Shown: in pieces, positions 1 through 11,114 of the stretch | How positions within the stretch are numbered: position 1 is the first letter of the stretch | How the letters are laid out: each line of letters begins with the position of its first letter | Assembly (NCBI RefSeq): GCF_905171775.1 | Contig: NC_053491.1 | Span: 134,042,483 to 134,106,482 of the forward strand | Origin: Rana temporaria | Taxonomy: Eukaryota > Chordata > Amphibia > Anura > Ranidae | Reading direction: 5' to 3' | Length of the DNA: 64,000 nt | Notes under the pieces: generated by a model | What the model saw: the letters and a program-made list of their open reading frames with translations, nothing else | What the model was told of the DNA's origin: nothing | The model's database searches: none | Made by a program: the position numbers and the translations under genes

Positions 1-126
1 CCAGCGCAGATTTGGGAGAAAGTGCTTTGTGAATCCAGTGCTTGCCTCTCTGCGCTGCGTCGGCGTAGCGTAAAGGAGATACGCTACGGCGGCATAAATA
101 TGCACCAGTGTCTGTGAATCCGGGCC
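1..126. repeat. Palindromic TACG-rich MITE (family A), partial right end
   Basis: Contains GATACGCTACGGCGGCATAA and ends TGTGAATCCGGGCCC, the same terminus as the larger copies at 13298, 43500 and 59353. The left part lies outside the window. Confidence 0.7.
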
Positions 127-231
127 CATGTGTGTAAAAAGAGCAATAACAAAACAAAAAAAAAATAAAAAAAAATACTTGATTTAAAAAAAAAAACATT
201 TTGGTGGAGAATAAAAATCAATATTAAAAGC

Positions 232-2168
232 TTTGATATGGGGGCGTGTCCAGCAGCAGACCGAGGAGGACGTGAGGATACAGAGCTCCTCAAGCCAGAC
301 TGCAATCCTCTGCCATCCTGGCTAAAAACGGCTCAGGTGAACCACCAAACTCACCCTAAGAGGTCCTGGATATCCCCTGGCTCCATCCTAACCTGCACTG
401 AGGAGCCCGGCCGGCCGATCGTGGCTTTCACCGACCCGCTCCACGCAGCCTGGGTCCGTCGCCATCTTGAGGCCTACAGTGCCTCCTATGCTGTTTTACC
501 TGTACGAGGTCCTGCAGATCCTCGGACGTTTTCTGTCCCTGCCCCAGCTTGTGGAATAGCGCCCAGTCCGCTGACGGCCACCCCATCTGACCCGTGGCCG
601 TCTCGCCGGCATAGTGCTTCGCAGCCATCTTGTGGCCTGCGAGGCCTTCATCATCCCCGGCCTAAAATACCACGAGAACATCCAGACGCCCCTGGTTCTG
701 CACATATAGCGGAATCCCTGTACACCTGTGGAGGCCTGCCTGTCCACCCATACTGGCCCTTTACACATTCACCCTGCCCGACGCCATTTAGCGGCCTGTA
801 GGCCTGTGGAGCCTCCTGCTTCTCCCGGCCTGAAGTTCCTAGATCCGCAGATTGCGTTACCTCCCGTCCTTTGTCCGGATGTAAGAACATTTCTGGAGAG
901 GGCAGATGAACTGTATGCACTTGGAGGCCTGCCTGTGGACCCCTGACGGCTGGCCTCATTCCTCCTTCAGCAGAGATCCATAGTCATCCCTTACCCAGGT
1001 ACATTACCCCATAGGGGTTGACCCTCATAGCCTGTCCAACACACCTGACCCCAAGGAGGAAGCTTACTGCTATTTCAGCCTTATTTACCCACTTATTAGC
1101 CCAGTAGAATATCCTCAGCTATACCTTCAGCAGGCTCTTAAAGGGACATACCCCCTCCCCTCCCAAGACTCTAGTCCACACAACTGTGCCCTTAAAGCAC
1201 TAAAGAGAGGGTTGCATGCGCGGCTAGCAACAATGATGGTCATGTCTTAGTCTTGCTTTGGCCCCCGCTCCTTTCCTAAGGGATCCTGAGCTTTCACAGC
1301 CACAGGATCATTATCAGCTGCCTCTAGACACCTTCGGACACTACATGGGAAAAGTAGGATTTAAAAAAAACATATATCAAGGTTTTATTCCGCCATCGAC
1401 ATCACGCCCTGCACAGATCATGGAGCGTTTCCTATACAGGCCGCAATCCCCGACCTTAAGCGCACCCACGGAATCAACGGATGCCGCAGATCTCTTAGCT
1501 TTCCGCACTAGGTATTTTTCACGCCGAAAACGCATCCCAGCAGACTAATCCTGCCGAAGCGGTCACGGTTGCAGTTCTGGACCTGAAATTGCAGGCACTT
1601 TTACAGGATTTGACACGCAATGACGCTAAAGAGGTTGGGAAGATTGCTCAAGAGCTCAGGGGGGGAGATTGACCAGCTCGAAGAGCGCACTGCCACTTTG
1701 GAAATTAAATTTGATGAGAATGTACAATATATGCATGCACTAGAGGACTAAAATGCTTATCTTAAACACACTGTTTCCCAAATACAACTCCAACAAGAAG
1801 ATTTAGAGAATAGAGAATGTCGTTCAAATGTGAGGATCCATGGAGTCCATGAAACAGTTAACAATAAAGAGCTAAGGATGTATTTACTTGAGCTTTTTGT
1901 CACGCTGGCCCCACACATACCCTATATTGATTGGCGCCTAGATAGGGCCCATAGATCTTTGGCTCCCAAACCTCCCCCTGGATCCAATCCGAGTGACATC
2001 ATAGTTCGTTTCCACTACTATGACAGTAAGGAAACCCTAACGACAGCTACGCGCAACAAAAATCACATTGATTTCAAGGGCTCCAAAAACCAGATATTTA
2101 GTGATCTCTCCCCCATCACCCTTGCCAAAATGCGCAACCTTCGCCCTATCACAGCTCACAGCTCGTAG
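232..2168 (+). mobile_element. Tx1/L1-clade LINE relic: 5' region and ORF1
   Basis: The 5' part (about 232-1480) is GC-rich and begins near GGGGGCGTGTCC, like the leader of amphibian Tx1-type LINEs; reading frames in it look like chance. From about 1560 the + strand encodes a broken ORF1 protein. First comes a coiled-coil stretch (QLEERTATLE, SQIQLQQEDLEN), then RSNVRIHGV, RLDRAHRSL, DIIVRFHYY and FSDLSPITLAKMRNLRPIT up to 2150. This order (coiled coil, RNA-binding RRM-like domain, C-terminal domain) is the L1/Tx1 ORF1p layout; ORF1p coats the LINE RNA. Stop codons (near 1672 and 1749) and frameshifts make it non-functional. The ORF2 that should follow is missing: a different element starts at about 2165. 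Confidence 0.7.
1830..2168 (+). pseudogene. LINE ORF1p fragment, RNA-binding and C-terminal domain
   Basis: 112 codons beginning MRIHGVHETVNNKELRMYLL. Landmarks of the L1/Tx1 ORF1 (Transposase_22-like) family: RIHGV at the start, RAHRSLAPKPPPG in the middle, IIVRFHYYDSKETL, then FSDLSPITLAKMRNLRPIT at the end. The frame continues upstream into coiled coil broken by a stop. It is a decayed nucleic-acid chaperone of the Tx1-type LINE, not a host gene. Confidence 0.72.
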
Positions 2169-2310
2169 CTACGAGTAAGCATCACATGATGTGAAACATG
2201 TCGGCCACCTTTTTCCTGTTGTTCACTTCATTTTGACTGCATCGCTTTGGTTGTTTTTTGGATTTTATTTATACAATAAAGACATTGTTTTAAGGAGTGC
2301 GGCAGTCCAG
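2165..2310 (+). mobile_element. Hammerhead-like retroelement end (possibly Penelope-like), copy P1
   Basis: At 2166-2207 a hairpin (CATCA/TGATG) is followed by GTGAAACATGTCGGCC, resembling stem II plus the GAAA side of a hammerhead ribozyme core; the CUGANGA half is degenerate (CGAGTAA). AATAAA lies at 2275-2280, then AAGGAGTGCGGCAGTCC at 2293-2308. The same order (core, AATAAA, GNGTGNGGC) appears at 42993-43125 and 49372-49592 in minus orientation. Nothing in it codes for protein. Assignment to Penelope-like elements is inference from the known link between those elements and hammerhead motifs. Confidence 0.45.
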
Positions 2311-2524
2311 GATTTTCTTTTATCCATCACACATTTGTTGTCGGAAAATTTTAAAGCATGCTATGCCACATTTGTTGTCGGAAAATCTGACAACAATTGT
2401 CTGATAGAGCGTACAGTCCAGGATTTTCTTCTATCCATCACACATTTGTTGTCGGAAAATTTTAAAGCATGCTATCTCACATTTGTTGTCGGAAAATCTG
2501 ACTTTTCAAAAATCTCCAGCTTCT
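2303..2524. repeat. Two tandem 111-bp units of MITE-like sequence
   Basis: CAGTCCAGGATTTTCTT starts at 2303 and again at 2414; each unit continues with ATCCATCACACATTTGTTG and TCGGAAAATTTTAAAGCATG. The TCGGAAAATC pieces resemble the MITE remnant at 6940-7036. Confidence 0.75.
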
Positions 2525-3368
2525 CAGAGCAATCGGCACACATGGTCAAGCTCATCCGACGTGTGTGACAGGAGCTCTGTACAGTTAGTCAGCCGAGCAC
2601 AGTGGGGGGAGCGGACACCTCTTGAGTCTGCTCTCACCCAGATAGATTAGTCAGTCAGGCAGGCAGGTTCCATCAGCCCCCTGCTGCAACACTTGTACCT
2701 ACAATCTCCCACTGCTACAGCAACCAGGACCAATGACTCTCAGGTAAGACCCTGACTTTCAGGGCCATCCACCCCCCAGGAACCGCTGATGACCGTCCTT
2801 TTCAGGACAGCCATTTCAGCGATCCAATTGCGGCAGATAACTCTTTTGTTTAGCCGCATCGTGCCCCACATTGTCACCCTCAATCAGCCTGGACCCCCTG
2901 CCGTTCATAGAAACGTTTGGTTCACGGCGTTTTGCGATTTTTACAGCATCCGCGGCGCGACACATTTAGGCATAGAAACAGTCGGGAATCTCTGGAATTC
3001 GCCCAGATTCATCCCCCCTATCCCTGGAGGACCCCATCCTCCCCGGATTACTAATTTTCCAGCTCACCCACCTAATTAAGCAGCCCCAAACCTGAGGCCT
3101 GTGTCTGTCGGCGGCCATCTTGGTACACCCCAGCAATAGGGACACCTCTCATCCCCCCTTCCTCCCTCAATTCAACAGTACTTGATCCAGGGCTTTGTCC
3201 GATCGCCTCTCAGGGATCAGGAAGAAATTTTTTTCCCTGCGACAGGACATTGGCTCAGCACTGCCAGGGTTTTTTTGCCTTCCTCTGGACCAAGGCTACG
3301 AGAGAGGATTCAGCGAATCCTCCCTCCATCGTAATTTAATTATCACCCCCCCCTGGTGACTAGCGACA

Positions 3369-6300
3369 ATGGCTGATCTGCGATACTCGGCGGACTCTAT
3401 TCGGGGTCTGAGACTGTTCGCAACAGCATTACCAGCCGTCACCAAAAAGGCCTTAAAAATAGAGCAACTTTTGAGAGTCGATCCACGATCGACCATCAAA
3501 AATTTCAACTATTTAACCCAGCTTAAGCACATATCATGTGCTTTGATCAACACAAGATCAGCAGTAAAACACCGATTAGAAATCCATGATTTCTTACTAC
3601 AAAACGATCTAGACTGCCTCTTTATTACAGAAAGCTGGCTCTCAGACGACTGCAACACCATTCTCGGAGAATTGGTGCCAGAAAACTATCGCATTATAAC
3701 GGAAAACAGAATAGGGCAAAGAGGAGGAGGCCTGGCGGTGATTCACAAGAATCACATTGCAATCACTAAGTCAGCCCTTCAAAATCCCCTTCCATTTATG
3801 GAAACCCTTACTCTTCAACTTCAAACTTCCCCCCAGGAGACTGTTTACATTCTCCTCTGCTATAGGCCACCTGGGCCAAAATCGCAGCTTCTGCCGTCAT
3901 TAACGGAGTTTATATCCACTTATACCCTTAACAGCAAACACCTTTTGCTGCTCGGGGACTTTAATCTGTGGGCCAACTCCTCACAGGATCCCATTGCGGA
4001 CGCCTGCATCGATCACATGGAAAGATTAGGGTTACAGCAACTTATATGCGGGCCAACACATGCTTCAGGTCACACACTCGACCTAATTTTCAGACAAAAT
4101 CTGAAAATAAGCATTTTAGGAAATGAACCATTGCCATGGACAGACCACCATGCAATCAATTTCATAATCTCCAAAATTCCCCCAGTGATAAAAGCACCCA
4201 AGCCGGTGACAATACACTGGGCTAGATCTCAGAAGAAGCTCCATTCGGAACTCTTAATATCTACCTTGGGAAACAGAATCAAAACAATCCATCCACATCA
4301 AACAGCCTCAGATACACTGGATGCCATAAATGCAGCCCTACTACAGTCAGCCGATTCAGTAGCACCGAAACGCAAGGCCTGCATCCGGAAAAAAAAGTCC
4401 GGCTGGTTCAACAACCAGCTGTCGCTTTTGAAGCAAGAGCGCAGAAGGGCGGAAGCCGCCTGGAAAAGAAGCCCTTCACAGGATAACCTCATCAGCTACA
4501 AGGCAATAACAACACGATATCATAAATAAATCTTCAAAGCCAAGAAACATCATTTTTCTATGGCGATTAACAGCGCCCTAAACCGCCCCCGCAAGCTCTT
4601 CAAGATGGTCACCCAGACCATGAATCCAGGATGTCTTGAAGCCCCCAACTCAGACACCCAAGAGTTCTGTAATGAACTATCGGATTTCTTCATCAACAAA
4701 ATTGAAAGAATCCGGGAAAGCATCATGCAAAACAACCCCACCGTCAATCAACCACAAAATACCCACAGAAACGTTCCACAATCAACAAAGTTCACTCTGG
4801 AACCGATCTCTATCGATACCACAAAAAAATATCATTGGTGCTTTGCGGAACAGCACATCGCCCAATGATATCATCCCCACCAAACTGTTGAAGGAATGTG
4901 CCGACATCCTGGCACCACCCATCACACAGCTTATAAACCTGTCATTTCAGGAAGGCATAGTGCCATCCCTGTTGAAAGAGGGCACAATCCAGCCCATCTT
5001 GAAAAAATCTAACCTGGATCCCAAGGACCCAACTCACCGCCGTCCCATAACAGGCCTAAATGTTCTCTCCAAGATAATGGAGAAAGTTGTGGTACAACAG
5101 CTGCAACAGCATCTAGATACCCACAATCTACTGGATCCATTACAATCAGGCTTCAGTCCCGGACACGGGACAGAAACGGCCTTACTCAAAATATGGGACG
5201 ATGCTCTCGAGGCCGCAGACGAAGGAGAATCTTGTCTCCTGGTTCTGCTGGACCTAAGCGCAGCCTTCGACACGGTAGACCACAAACTGTTACTGATGCG
5301 ACTAGCCACGGTAGCAGGAGTCGCAGAAGGTGATTTACCATGGTTTTCTTCCTTTCTTGAAAACCGATCACAGTTAAACTAGGATCTTTCACGTCGGAAA
5401 AGCGTACGGTGTCATGTGGAGTCCCCCAAGGATCCCCCCTGTCGCCGGTGCTTTTCAACATCTATCTTCGCCCTCTTCTTGATATTATCAGTAGCCAAGA
5501 ACTACTCTATCACTCTTATGCAGACGATACGCAAATCTATTTTCGCATTTGCGACAAAAAGGATCATCATCCCAGTTTAGAGAAATATCTCTCTTTGATA
5601 GAAAACTGGATGACTAAGGCCGGGTACTCACGACCAAACATGTATGGTGAAAGCGGTCCGTCGGACCGTTTTCACCATACATGTCTGCCAGAGGGCTTCT
5701 GTACGATGGTTGTACACACCATCGTACAGAAGACCGCGCGTAAACAATACGCGGGGCGTGTCCGCGGTGTCGCCGCGTCGATGACGCGGTGTCGCCGCGA
5801 CAATGACGCAGCGACGTGGGCGGGCCGCCTTTAAAATGCTTCCACGCATGCGTCGAAGTCATTCGACGCATGCGAGGGACGGCGGGCGCCTGGACATGTA
5901 CGGTAGGTCTGTACTGACGACCGTACATGTCCGAGCGGGCAGGATTCCAGCGGACTGTTTTAAAACAAGTCCAGGAATATTTGTCCGCTGGGAAAAGGCC
6001 CGGCGGGCAAATGTTTGCTGGAATTCGGCCCGCTCGCGCCCACACACGACCAAACATGTCTGCTGAAACTGGCCTGCGGACCAGTTTCAGCAGACATGTT
6101 TGGTCGTGAGTACGGGGCCTAAGAGTTATCTGAAACTCAACAGTTCAAAAACAGAACTCCTTATGTTTCACGCCAGCCGAAAGAGTCAACTGGCAACAAC
6201 CTGGACACCGCCACCCATTCTGGGCCAAATCATTACCCCTAGCTCTAAAGTCAAAAGTCTTGGGGTCATTTTCGACACCTTCATGACAATGGATGCACAA

Positions 6301-6850
6301 ATAGGGTCAGTAGTCAGCGGAGCGCACCATCTGTTGCGCCTACTACGCAGACTTATTCCATTTATCCCCAAAGAAGACGTAGCAGTCGTGGTGGGAACAA
6401 TTGTGAATTCCAGATTGGACTATGCTAACGCCCTCTACCTCGGACTCCCAAAGTACCAAATCAACCGTCTGCAAGTCGTTCAGAATACGGCCGCCAGACT
6501 GGTGACTGGGAAAAAAAAAATGGGAATCAATCTCACCTTCGTTGAAAACCCTTCACTGGCTGCCAGTAAAAGACAGAATTGCATTCAAAGCACTCTGCCT
6601 GACACATAAGTGCATCCATGGGAAGGCTCTGCAATATCTTTGCGACAAGATAGAACCTCACAACTCGAATCGCGTTCTGCGATCCACCGACCAAAATCTG
6701 GTCAAGGTACCAAAAACCAAATACAAGTCTAAAGGAGAAAGAAGGTTTGCCTTTCAAGGTCCTAGACTATGGAACGCTTTACCAACCAGCATTCGGTTGG
6801 AGGAAAACCACCTGACTTTCAGAAGACAGATCAAGACTCTGCTCTTTTGA
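3369..6850 (+). pseudogene. LINE endonuclease/reverse transcriptase (L2/CR1 type), broken
   Basis: The N-terminal part (3369-4529, 386 codons) is an apurinic-type endonuclease: LFITESWLSDD, RGGGLAVIH, LLGDFNLWANSS with the catalytic Asp-Asn, and TDHHAINF near the end. The RT follows: LQSGFSPGHGTETALLK, LVLLDLSAAFDTVDH with a catalytic Asp, SCGVPQGSPLSPVLFNIY, and YADDTQIYF with the catalytic DD near 5517-5541. The C-terminal part (6120-6850) has LNSSKTELL, LDYANALYLGLP, LHWLPVKDRI and RLWNALPTSIR. Breaks: an in-frame stop at 4527, frameshifts near 4800 and 5375, the MITE at 5618-6119, and a frameshift in the A run near 6515. The protein would nick target DNA and reverse transcribe LINE RNA; this copy cannot. 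Confidence 0.85.
5618..6119. mobile_element. MITE family B, copy B1, inserted in the LINE
   Basis: A 502-bp element beginning GGCCGGGTACTCACGACC and ending GTCGTGAGTACGGGGCC, flanked by TAA at 5615-5617 and 6120-6122. It is built of inverted repeats, including CGCATGCGTCGAA/TTCGACGCATGCG pairs and ACATGT-centred hairpins. The 3-bp TWA-type duplication fits PIF/Harbinger-like MITEs. Reading frames inside it are by-products of the palindromes. Confidence 0.88.
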
Positions 6851-6937
6851 TGGCATGAGACACGAACAACTAGCGCCCAGAAGCGATTCAGTTCGCATGT
6901 GCCGCGCTTTATAATTTTTTCATTCATTCATTCATTC

Positions 6938-7036
6938 AACAATTGTCCGATGGAGCATGCAAATAGTCAGATTTTACGACAACAGCCTGTCATCACACGA
7001 TTCCCGTCGGAAAATCCGATCGTGTGTACGAGGCTT
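6938..7036. repeat. MITE remnant
   Basis: Contains CAACAATTGTCCGATGGAGC and ends CCGATCGTGTGTACGAGGC, a family-B-like terminus. It abuts the LINE tail; the other end is lost. Confidence 0.55.
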
Positions 7037-7580
7037 TACCCTGGATGTAATCTGTCAATCTGCTGATTCTTACTGCAGGAATCTGCTGTAGGTTTTATTA
7101 CCTTTGTGAATGTAGCCTAAATGCTGTATATTTTAAACATTTAAACAAATGTTTGAGAAATGTTTAGAATTGAATACAGTCTTTAAGAAATGGTAAACGT
7201 TTAATAATAATAATAATAATAATAATAAGAATAATAATAATCATCATTTTATCTTCCTATTGCTAAAGTCAGAAACTCTATTTAATGGAAGCTCCTTTTG
7301 TAGGCATAAAATCACTGTCAGGGAAAACTTTCATCTGATATCTCCCCTAGTGCATGCACTACCCAGTAATTTTTTTCAGAGAGACATGATAGAAGCTCAG
7401 TGAAAAACAACAAAGAACAAGCAAATCCTGTTTTTTTTTTATAAAATTCCATCTGCATACCTGTTATACAAAATACATATGATTATATAAAGTGAAGCTT
7501 GAGCTGAAAAAAAAAAATTGTTAGTTAACCACTTCAGGATCTGCTACAGTATATACACATAGGGTAAAGTAGTTATTCCT
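7037..7580. other. AT-rich intronic sequence, no gene seen
   Basis: Contains an imperfect (AAT)n microsatellite at about 7202-7240. No coding potential or recognised element. Confidence 0.6.
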
Positions 7581-7599
7581 GCGCTACAGTGGAAACTAT

Positions 7600-9120
7600 G
7601 TGTGCAGAGGGTAAAGGTGCGGCAACTGCTGTATGGGCCAACCACTACCCACAGTGAGACATGGAAAAAAATCAAGGGATGGTGTTGCGCTCCAATAGCA
7701 TAGAATGGTGTAATTGGTAAAATGTATAAATAACCAAAATAGTATAATTAATAAATAAATGTGCAAATAGACTGACTGAAAGATAAAAATTGCTATAAAT
7801 GCTAAGATAATGTGCATCCAAAGGTGAACTGAATGAATGTGCAAACAGTGCAGATAAGGTGACTCAGGTGCATAAATAAAATTACAACGTAAAGATAATG
7901 GCCCAGAATCACGTACAGCGGCGTATCTTTGTGTGGGCGTAGCTCATCTCATATGCGCTACACTGACGTAACATAGAGAGGCAAGGCCAGTATTCACAAA
8001 GCACTTGCTCCCTAAGTTATGGCGGCATAGCATAAATGGGCCGGCGTACGCCCACCTAATTCAAAGTAGGCAGGTAGTGGGCGTGATGTATTGAAATGAA
8101 GCGTGACCCCATGTAAATGAAGGGCCGAACGGCGCATGTGCACGCACGCATGCTCAGAATCACATCGCATATACTCCCTAAGATACGACGGCTCAATGCC
8201 TTCAACGTGAACTTAACCTACGCCCAGCCCCATTCACGTACGACTTACGCAAATGACGTAAAATCCGACGGCTGTTCCGACGTCCATACCCTAACATGAC
8301 TTACCCCTGCTTTATGAGGCTTAACTTTACGCCGGACGTACGCCTTACGTAAACGGCGTAGATTACAGCGGCGGGCGTAAGTATGTTTGTGAATCGGTGT
8401 ATCTAGGTCATTTAAATATTCAACGCGTAAATCAATGGAAGCGCCCCTTGCGGCCAGCATAAAAATGCGCCCAAGACACGATGGCGTAGGAGACTTACGT
8501 TGGTCGTATCAAGCCAAAATTCAGGCGTATCTTGTTTCCTGAATAAGGCGCATAGATACGACGGCGCATCCGTAAAATCACATCGTATGAATGGTGAATG
8601 GAACCACAAGATTGTCCAATTGTTACAAAGTGTAAATGGTGCAACTGCGACTCAGTCCAAGAGGTGATGCAATTTGATCAAAATAAATTGCAAAGTGCGA
8701 GTGAAGTGTCGGGTGCTAAATGACATCAGCAGGTGGCAAGGTGACGTGTTGGTGAATCTTCGGTGTATGGTGACACCCGAAGGTGTTCTAGCAAATTACC
8801 TTATGGCTGCAAGGTAAGCAGCATTCAATAAAACCAATGGAATCACTCGGGGGTATAGGGGATAACTCCTATCCGTCCTTCCAGTAGTGTGGCGCCTAGG
8901 GGGTTAAGGCTTCCTTCCTGGCTGGGTGGTCAGCAAGGTAAGACAGCTCCAAAGTGTGTCACCAAGCAGGGTAGAGAAAACATAGAGGAGGCTCTGTACA
9001 TTTAAAACAGAAATGTAGTGTATATCAGAAACTAGCAGCGAGCTCACACTGTGCAAACGTCACTTCCGGTGTCCCAGTGTCTGACGCGTATCGTTGCTGT
9101 CACATGACTTCATCGGAGAG
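7600..9120 (-). mobile_element. Possible hammerhead-bearing retroelement relic P5, split by a family A MITE
   Basis: On the minus strand the relic starts with CCGATGAAGTCATGTGAC at 9117-9100, close to the hammerhead CUGAUGA core with stem II GTCA/TGAC, then GATACGCGTCAGAC at 9094-9081. It runs towards a terminus near 7660-7700 reading TTGGAGCGCAACACC, as other members do. A family A MITE (7900-8590) interrupts it. No protein is encoded. The hammerhead-like core is imperfect (GATA for GAAA). Confidence 0.4.
7900..8590. mobile_element. Palindromic MITE family A, copy A2
   Basis: Starts GGCCCAGAATCACGTACAGC and carries the family's many TACG/CGTA words (ACTTACGCAAATGACGTA, ATAGATACGACGGCG). The right terminus is eroded. 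No target duplication was identified. Confidence 0.7.
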
Positions 9121-9145
9121 GATATACACATACTGGAGCAATTCA

Positions 9146-9675
9146 CTTAAAGTGATATTAAACCCTCAGTTTTTAACAACTTTCAGCAGCTAATTGTATC
9201 ACTTACTGAGTATGCAGTTTCCTTACCTGTAATCCATGTTCTAGTTTAAGGTGACTGCTGCTTCCAGGTTTTCTGTTTCAGGGTGGTTTCTTTCACTTGC
9301 AGCATCCCACGGAGTCACTCTTGCATGCAGGCACTAGAGTTGCATCCCCCCCACATTGTGTACACCCATAGACCCATACCTATCACGCAGCCTAGGATGA
9401 CAAGGCACTGCTCTGTTCCTCCCTTCTTTAAGCTAACAGAGTGGCCCCAGACTTCACTATCCACTGTTAACACCTTCCTGTAAACAATGGAGGTTCAGAG
9501 AAGCAGGGGAGAGAGTGAGGGATTAGGATCCAGCAGAACTGAAAAGTTGTAAAGTGAGGGATAGGAAATCTAATAAATATTTTACTGGGGAATGTTTATT
9601 TTACTGTGCTCAATGTGTAAGCTACAAAATACTAAGGTCATATTATTACTTTTAGCTTCCTGGACTTATAACAGC
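9146..9675. repeat. Dispersed repeat with TTAAAGTGATATTAAACC end
   Basis: The left border CACTTAAAGTGATATTAAACC resembles the TTAAAGTG termini of family G. The rest is not recognised and has no coding potential. Confidence 0.35.
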
Positions 9676-9755
9676 CATATACACTCGCCAGCCACTTTAT
9701 TAGGTACACCTTGTTATTTGCTTTCAGAACTGCCTTAATTCTTTGTGGCATAGAT

Positions 9756-10187
9756 TCAACAAGGTGTTGAATAAAATTCCTCAGAGATTTTGGTCCATAT
9801 TGACATGATAGCATCACGCAGTTGCTGCAGATTTGTCAGTTTCACATCCATGATGTGAATCTTCCGGTGCTCTATTGGATTGAGACCTGGTGACTCAGGA
9901 GGCCATTGGAGTACAGTGAACTCATGGTCATGTTCAAAAAAACAGTTTGCGCTGATTTGAGCTTTGTGACGTGGTGCATTACCCTGCTGGAAGTAGCAAT
10001 CAGAAGATGGATACACTGTAGTCATAAACAGATTGACGTGGTCAGCAACAATACTCAGGTAGGCAATGGTGTTTAAACAATGCTCAATTGGTACTAAGGG
10101 GCCCAAAGTGTGCCAAGAAAATATCCTCCACACCATTACACCATCACCACCAGCCTGAACCATTGATAGAAGGCTGGATGGATCCAT
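9756..10187 (-). pseudogene. Tc1-type transposase, catalytic C-terminal part
   Basis: About 143 codons beginning near VQAGGDGVMVWRIFSWHTLG. It has YFQQGNAPRHKAQI at the place of the second catalytic Asp (usually QQDNAP; here the position is Gly) and WPPESPGLNPIEH at the third (usually SPDLNPIEH; here Gly). Both acidic residues are lost, so the DDE/DDD cut-and-paste chemistry would fail. The N-terminal DNA-binding part lies across two MITE insertions. A dead relic. Confidence 0.8.
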
Positions 10188-10465
10188 GCTTTCATGTTGT
10201 TTACTCCAAATTCTGACTCTACCACCTGAATGTCGCAGCTGAAATAGAGGCTCATCAGACCAGGCAACATTTTTCTAATCTTCTCTTGTCCAATTTTGGT
10301 GAGCCTGTGCAAATTGTAGCCTCAGTTTCCTGTTCTTAGCTGACAGGAGAGGCACCCGGTGTGGTCATTTGCTGCTGTATCCCATCTGCTTCAAGGTTCG
10401 ATATGTTGTGCTTTCAGAGATGGTATTCTGCATACCTTGGTTGTATAAAGTGGTTATTTGACTTA

Positions 10466-10957
10466 GGCCCCGTACACACGACCAAACATGTATGCTGAAA
10501 CTGGTCCGCGGGCCAGTTTCAGCAGACATGTTTGGTCGTGTGTGGGCGCGAGCGGGCCGAATTCCAGCAAACATTTGCCTGCCGGGCCTTTTCCCAGCGG
10601 ACAAATATTCCTGGACGTGTTTTAAAACCGTCCGCTGGAATCCTGCCCGCTCGGACATGTACGGTCGTCAGTACAGACCTACCGTACATGTCCAGGCGCC
10701 CGCCGTCCCTCGCATGCGTCGAATGACTTCGACGCATGCGTGGAAGCCTTTAAATGGCAGGCCCGCCCACGTCTTTGCGTCATCGCCGCGTCATCGTCGC
10801 GGCAACGACGCGGACACGCCCCGCGTAATGTTGACGCGCGGACTTCTGTACGATGGTGTGTACAACCATCGTACAGAAGCCCTCTGGCAGACATGTACGG
10901 TGAAAACGGTCCGACGGACCGCTTTCACCGTACATGTTTGTTCGTGAGTACCCGGCC
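10466..10957. mobile_element. MITE family B, copy B2, inserted in Tc1 element T1
   Basis: A 492-bp element, GGCCCCGTACACACGACC to GAGTACCCGGCC, flanked by TTA (10463-10465) and TCA (10958-10960). It is nearly the same as B1 at 5618-6119 but inverted; both share the unusual GGCCGGGTACTCACGA terminus. Confidence 0.85.
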
Positions 10958-11114
10958 TCACTGTTGCCTTTCTATCATCTCAAACCAGTCTGCCCATTCT
11001 CATCTGACCTCTGATATTTTCCTTCACATGGATATTTTCTCTTTTTCAGACCCTTCTCTGTAAATTCTAGAGATGGCTGTACATGAAAATCCCAACACAT
11101 TCAATGTCACTTAA

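Larger units (their letters stand above)
2570..6937 (+). mobile_element. L2/CR1-type LINE, near full length but defective, split by a MITE
   Basis: Non-LTR retrotransposon with a GC-rich 5' region (2570-3368, possibly including a short degenerate ORF1 at 2789-3079), one endonuclease plus reverse-transcriptase reading frame (3369-6850), a short 3' UTR and a (CATT)n tail at about 6918-6937. The tail and the C-terminal LPTSIR...LF ending fit the L2/CR1 group. A second, 5'-truncated copy on the minus strand at 61445-62485 has the same RT and 3' end. The insertion at 5618-6119 is a MITE flanked by TAA on both sides; removing it and one TAA restores the LINE frame. Confidence 0.85.

Noticed and set aside
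238..801. 187-codon + strand frame in the GC-rich leader
   Set aside because: No recognisable domain and overlapping frames on the other strand; it lies in the 5' region of a Tx1-type LINE and is low in stops because of base composition.
5614..6057. Several 60-150 codon frames inside the family B MITEs (also 10365-10947 and 35801-36280)
   Set aside because: The same peptides appear on both strands because the elements are inverted repeats; no coding motif.
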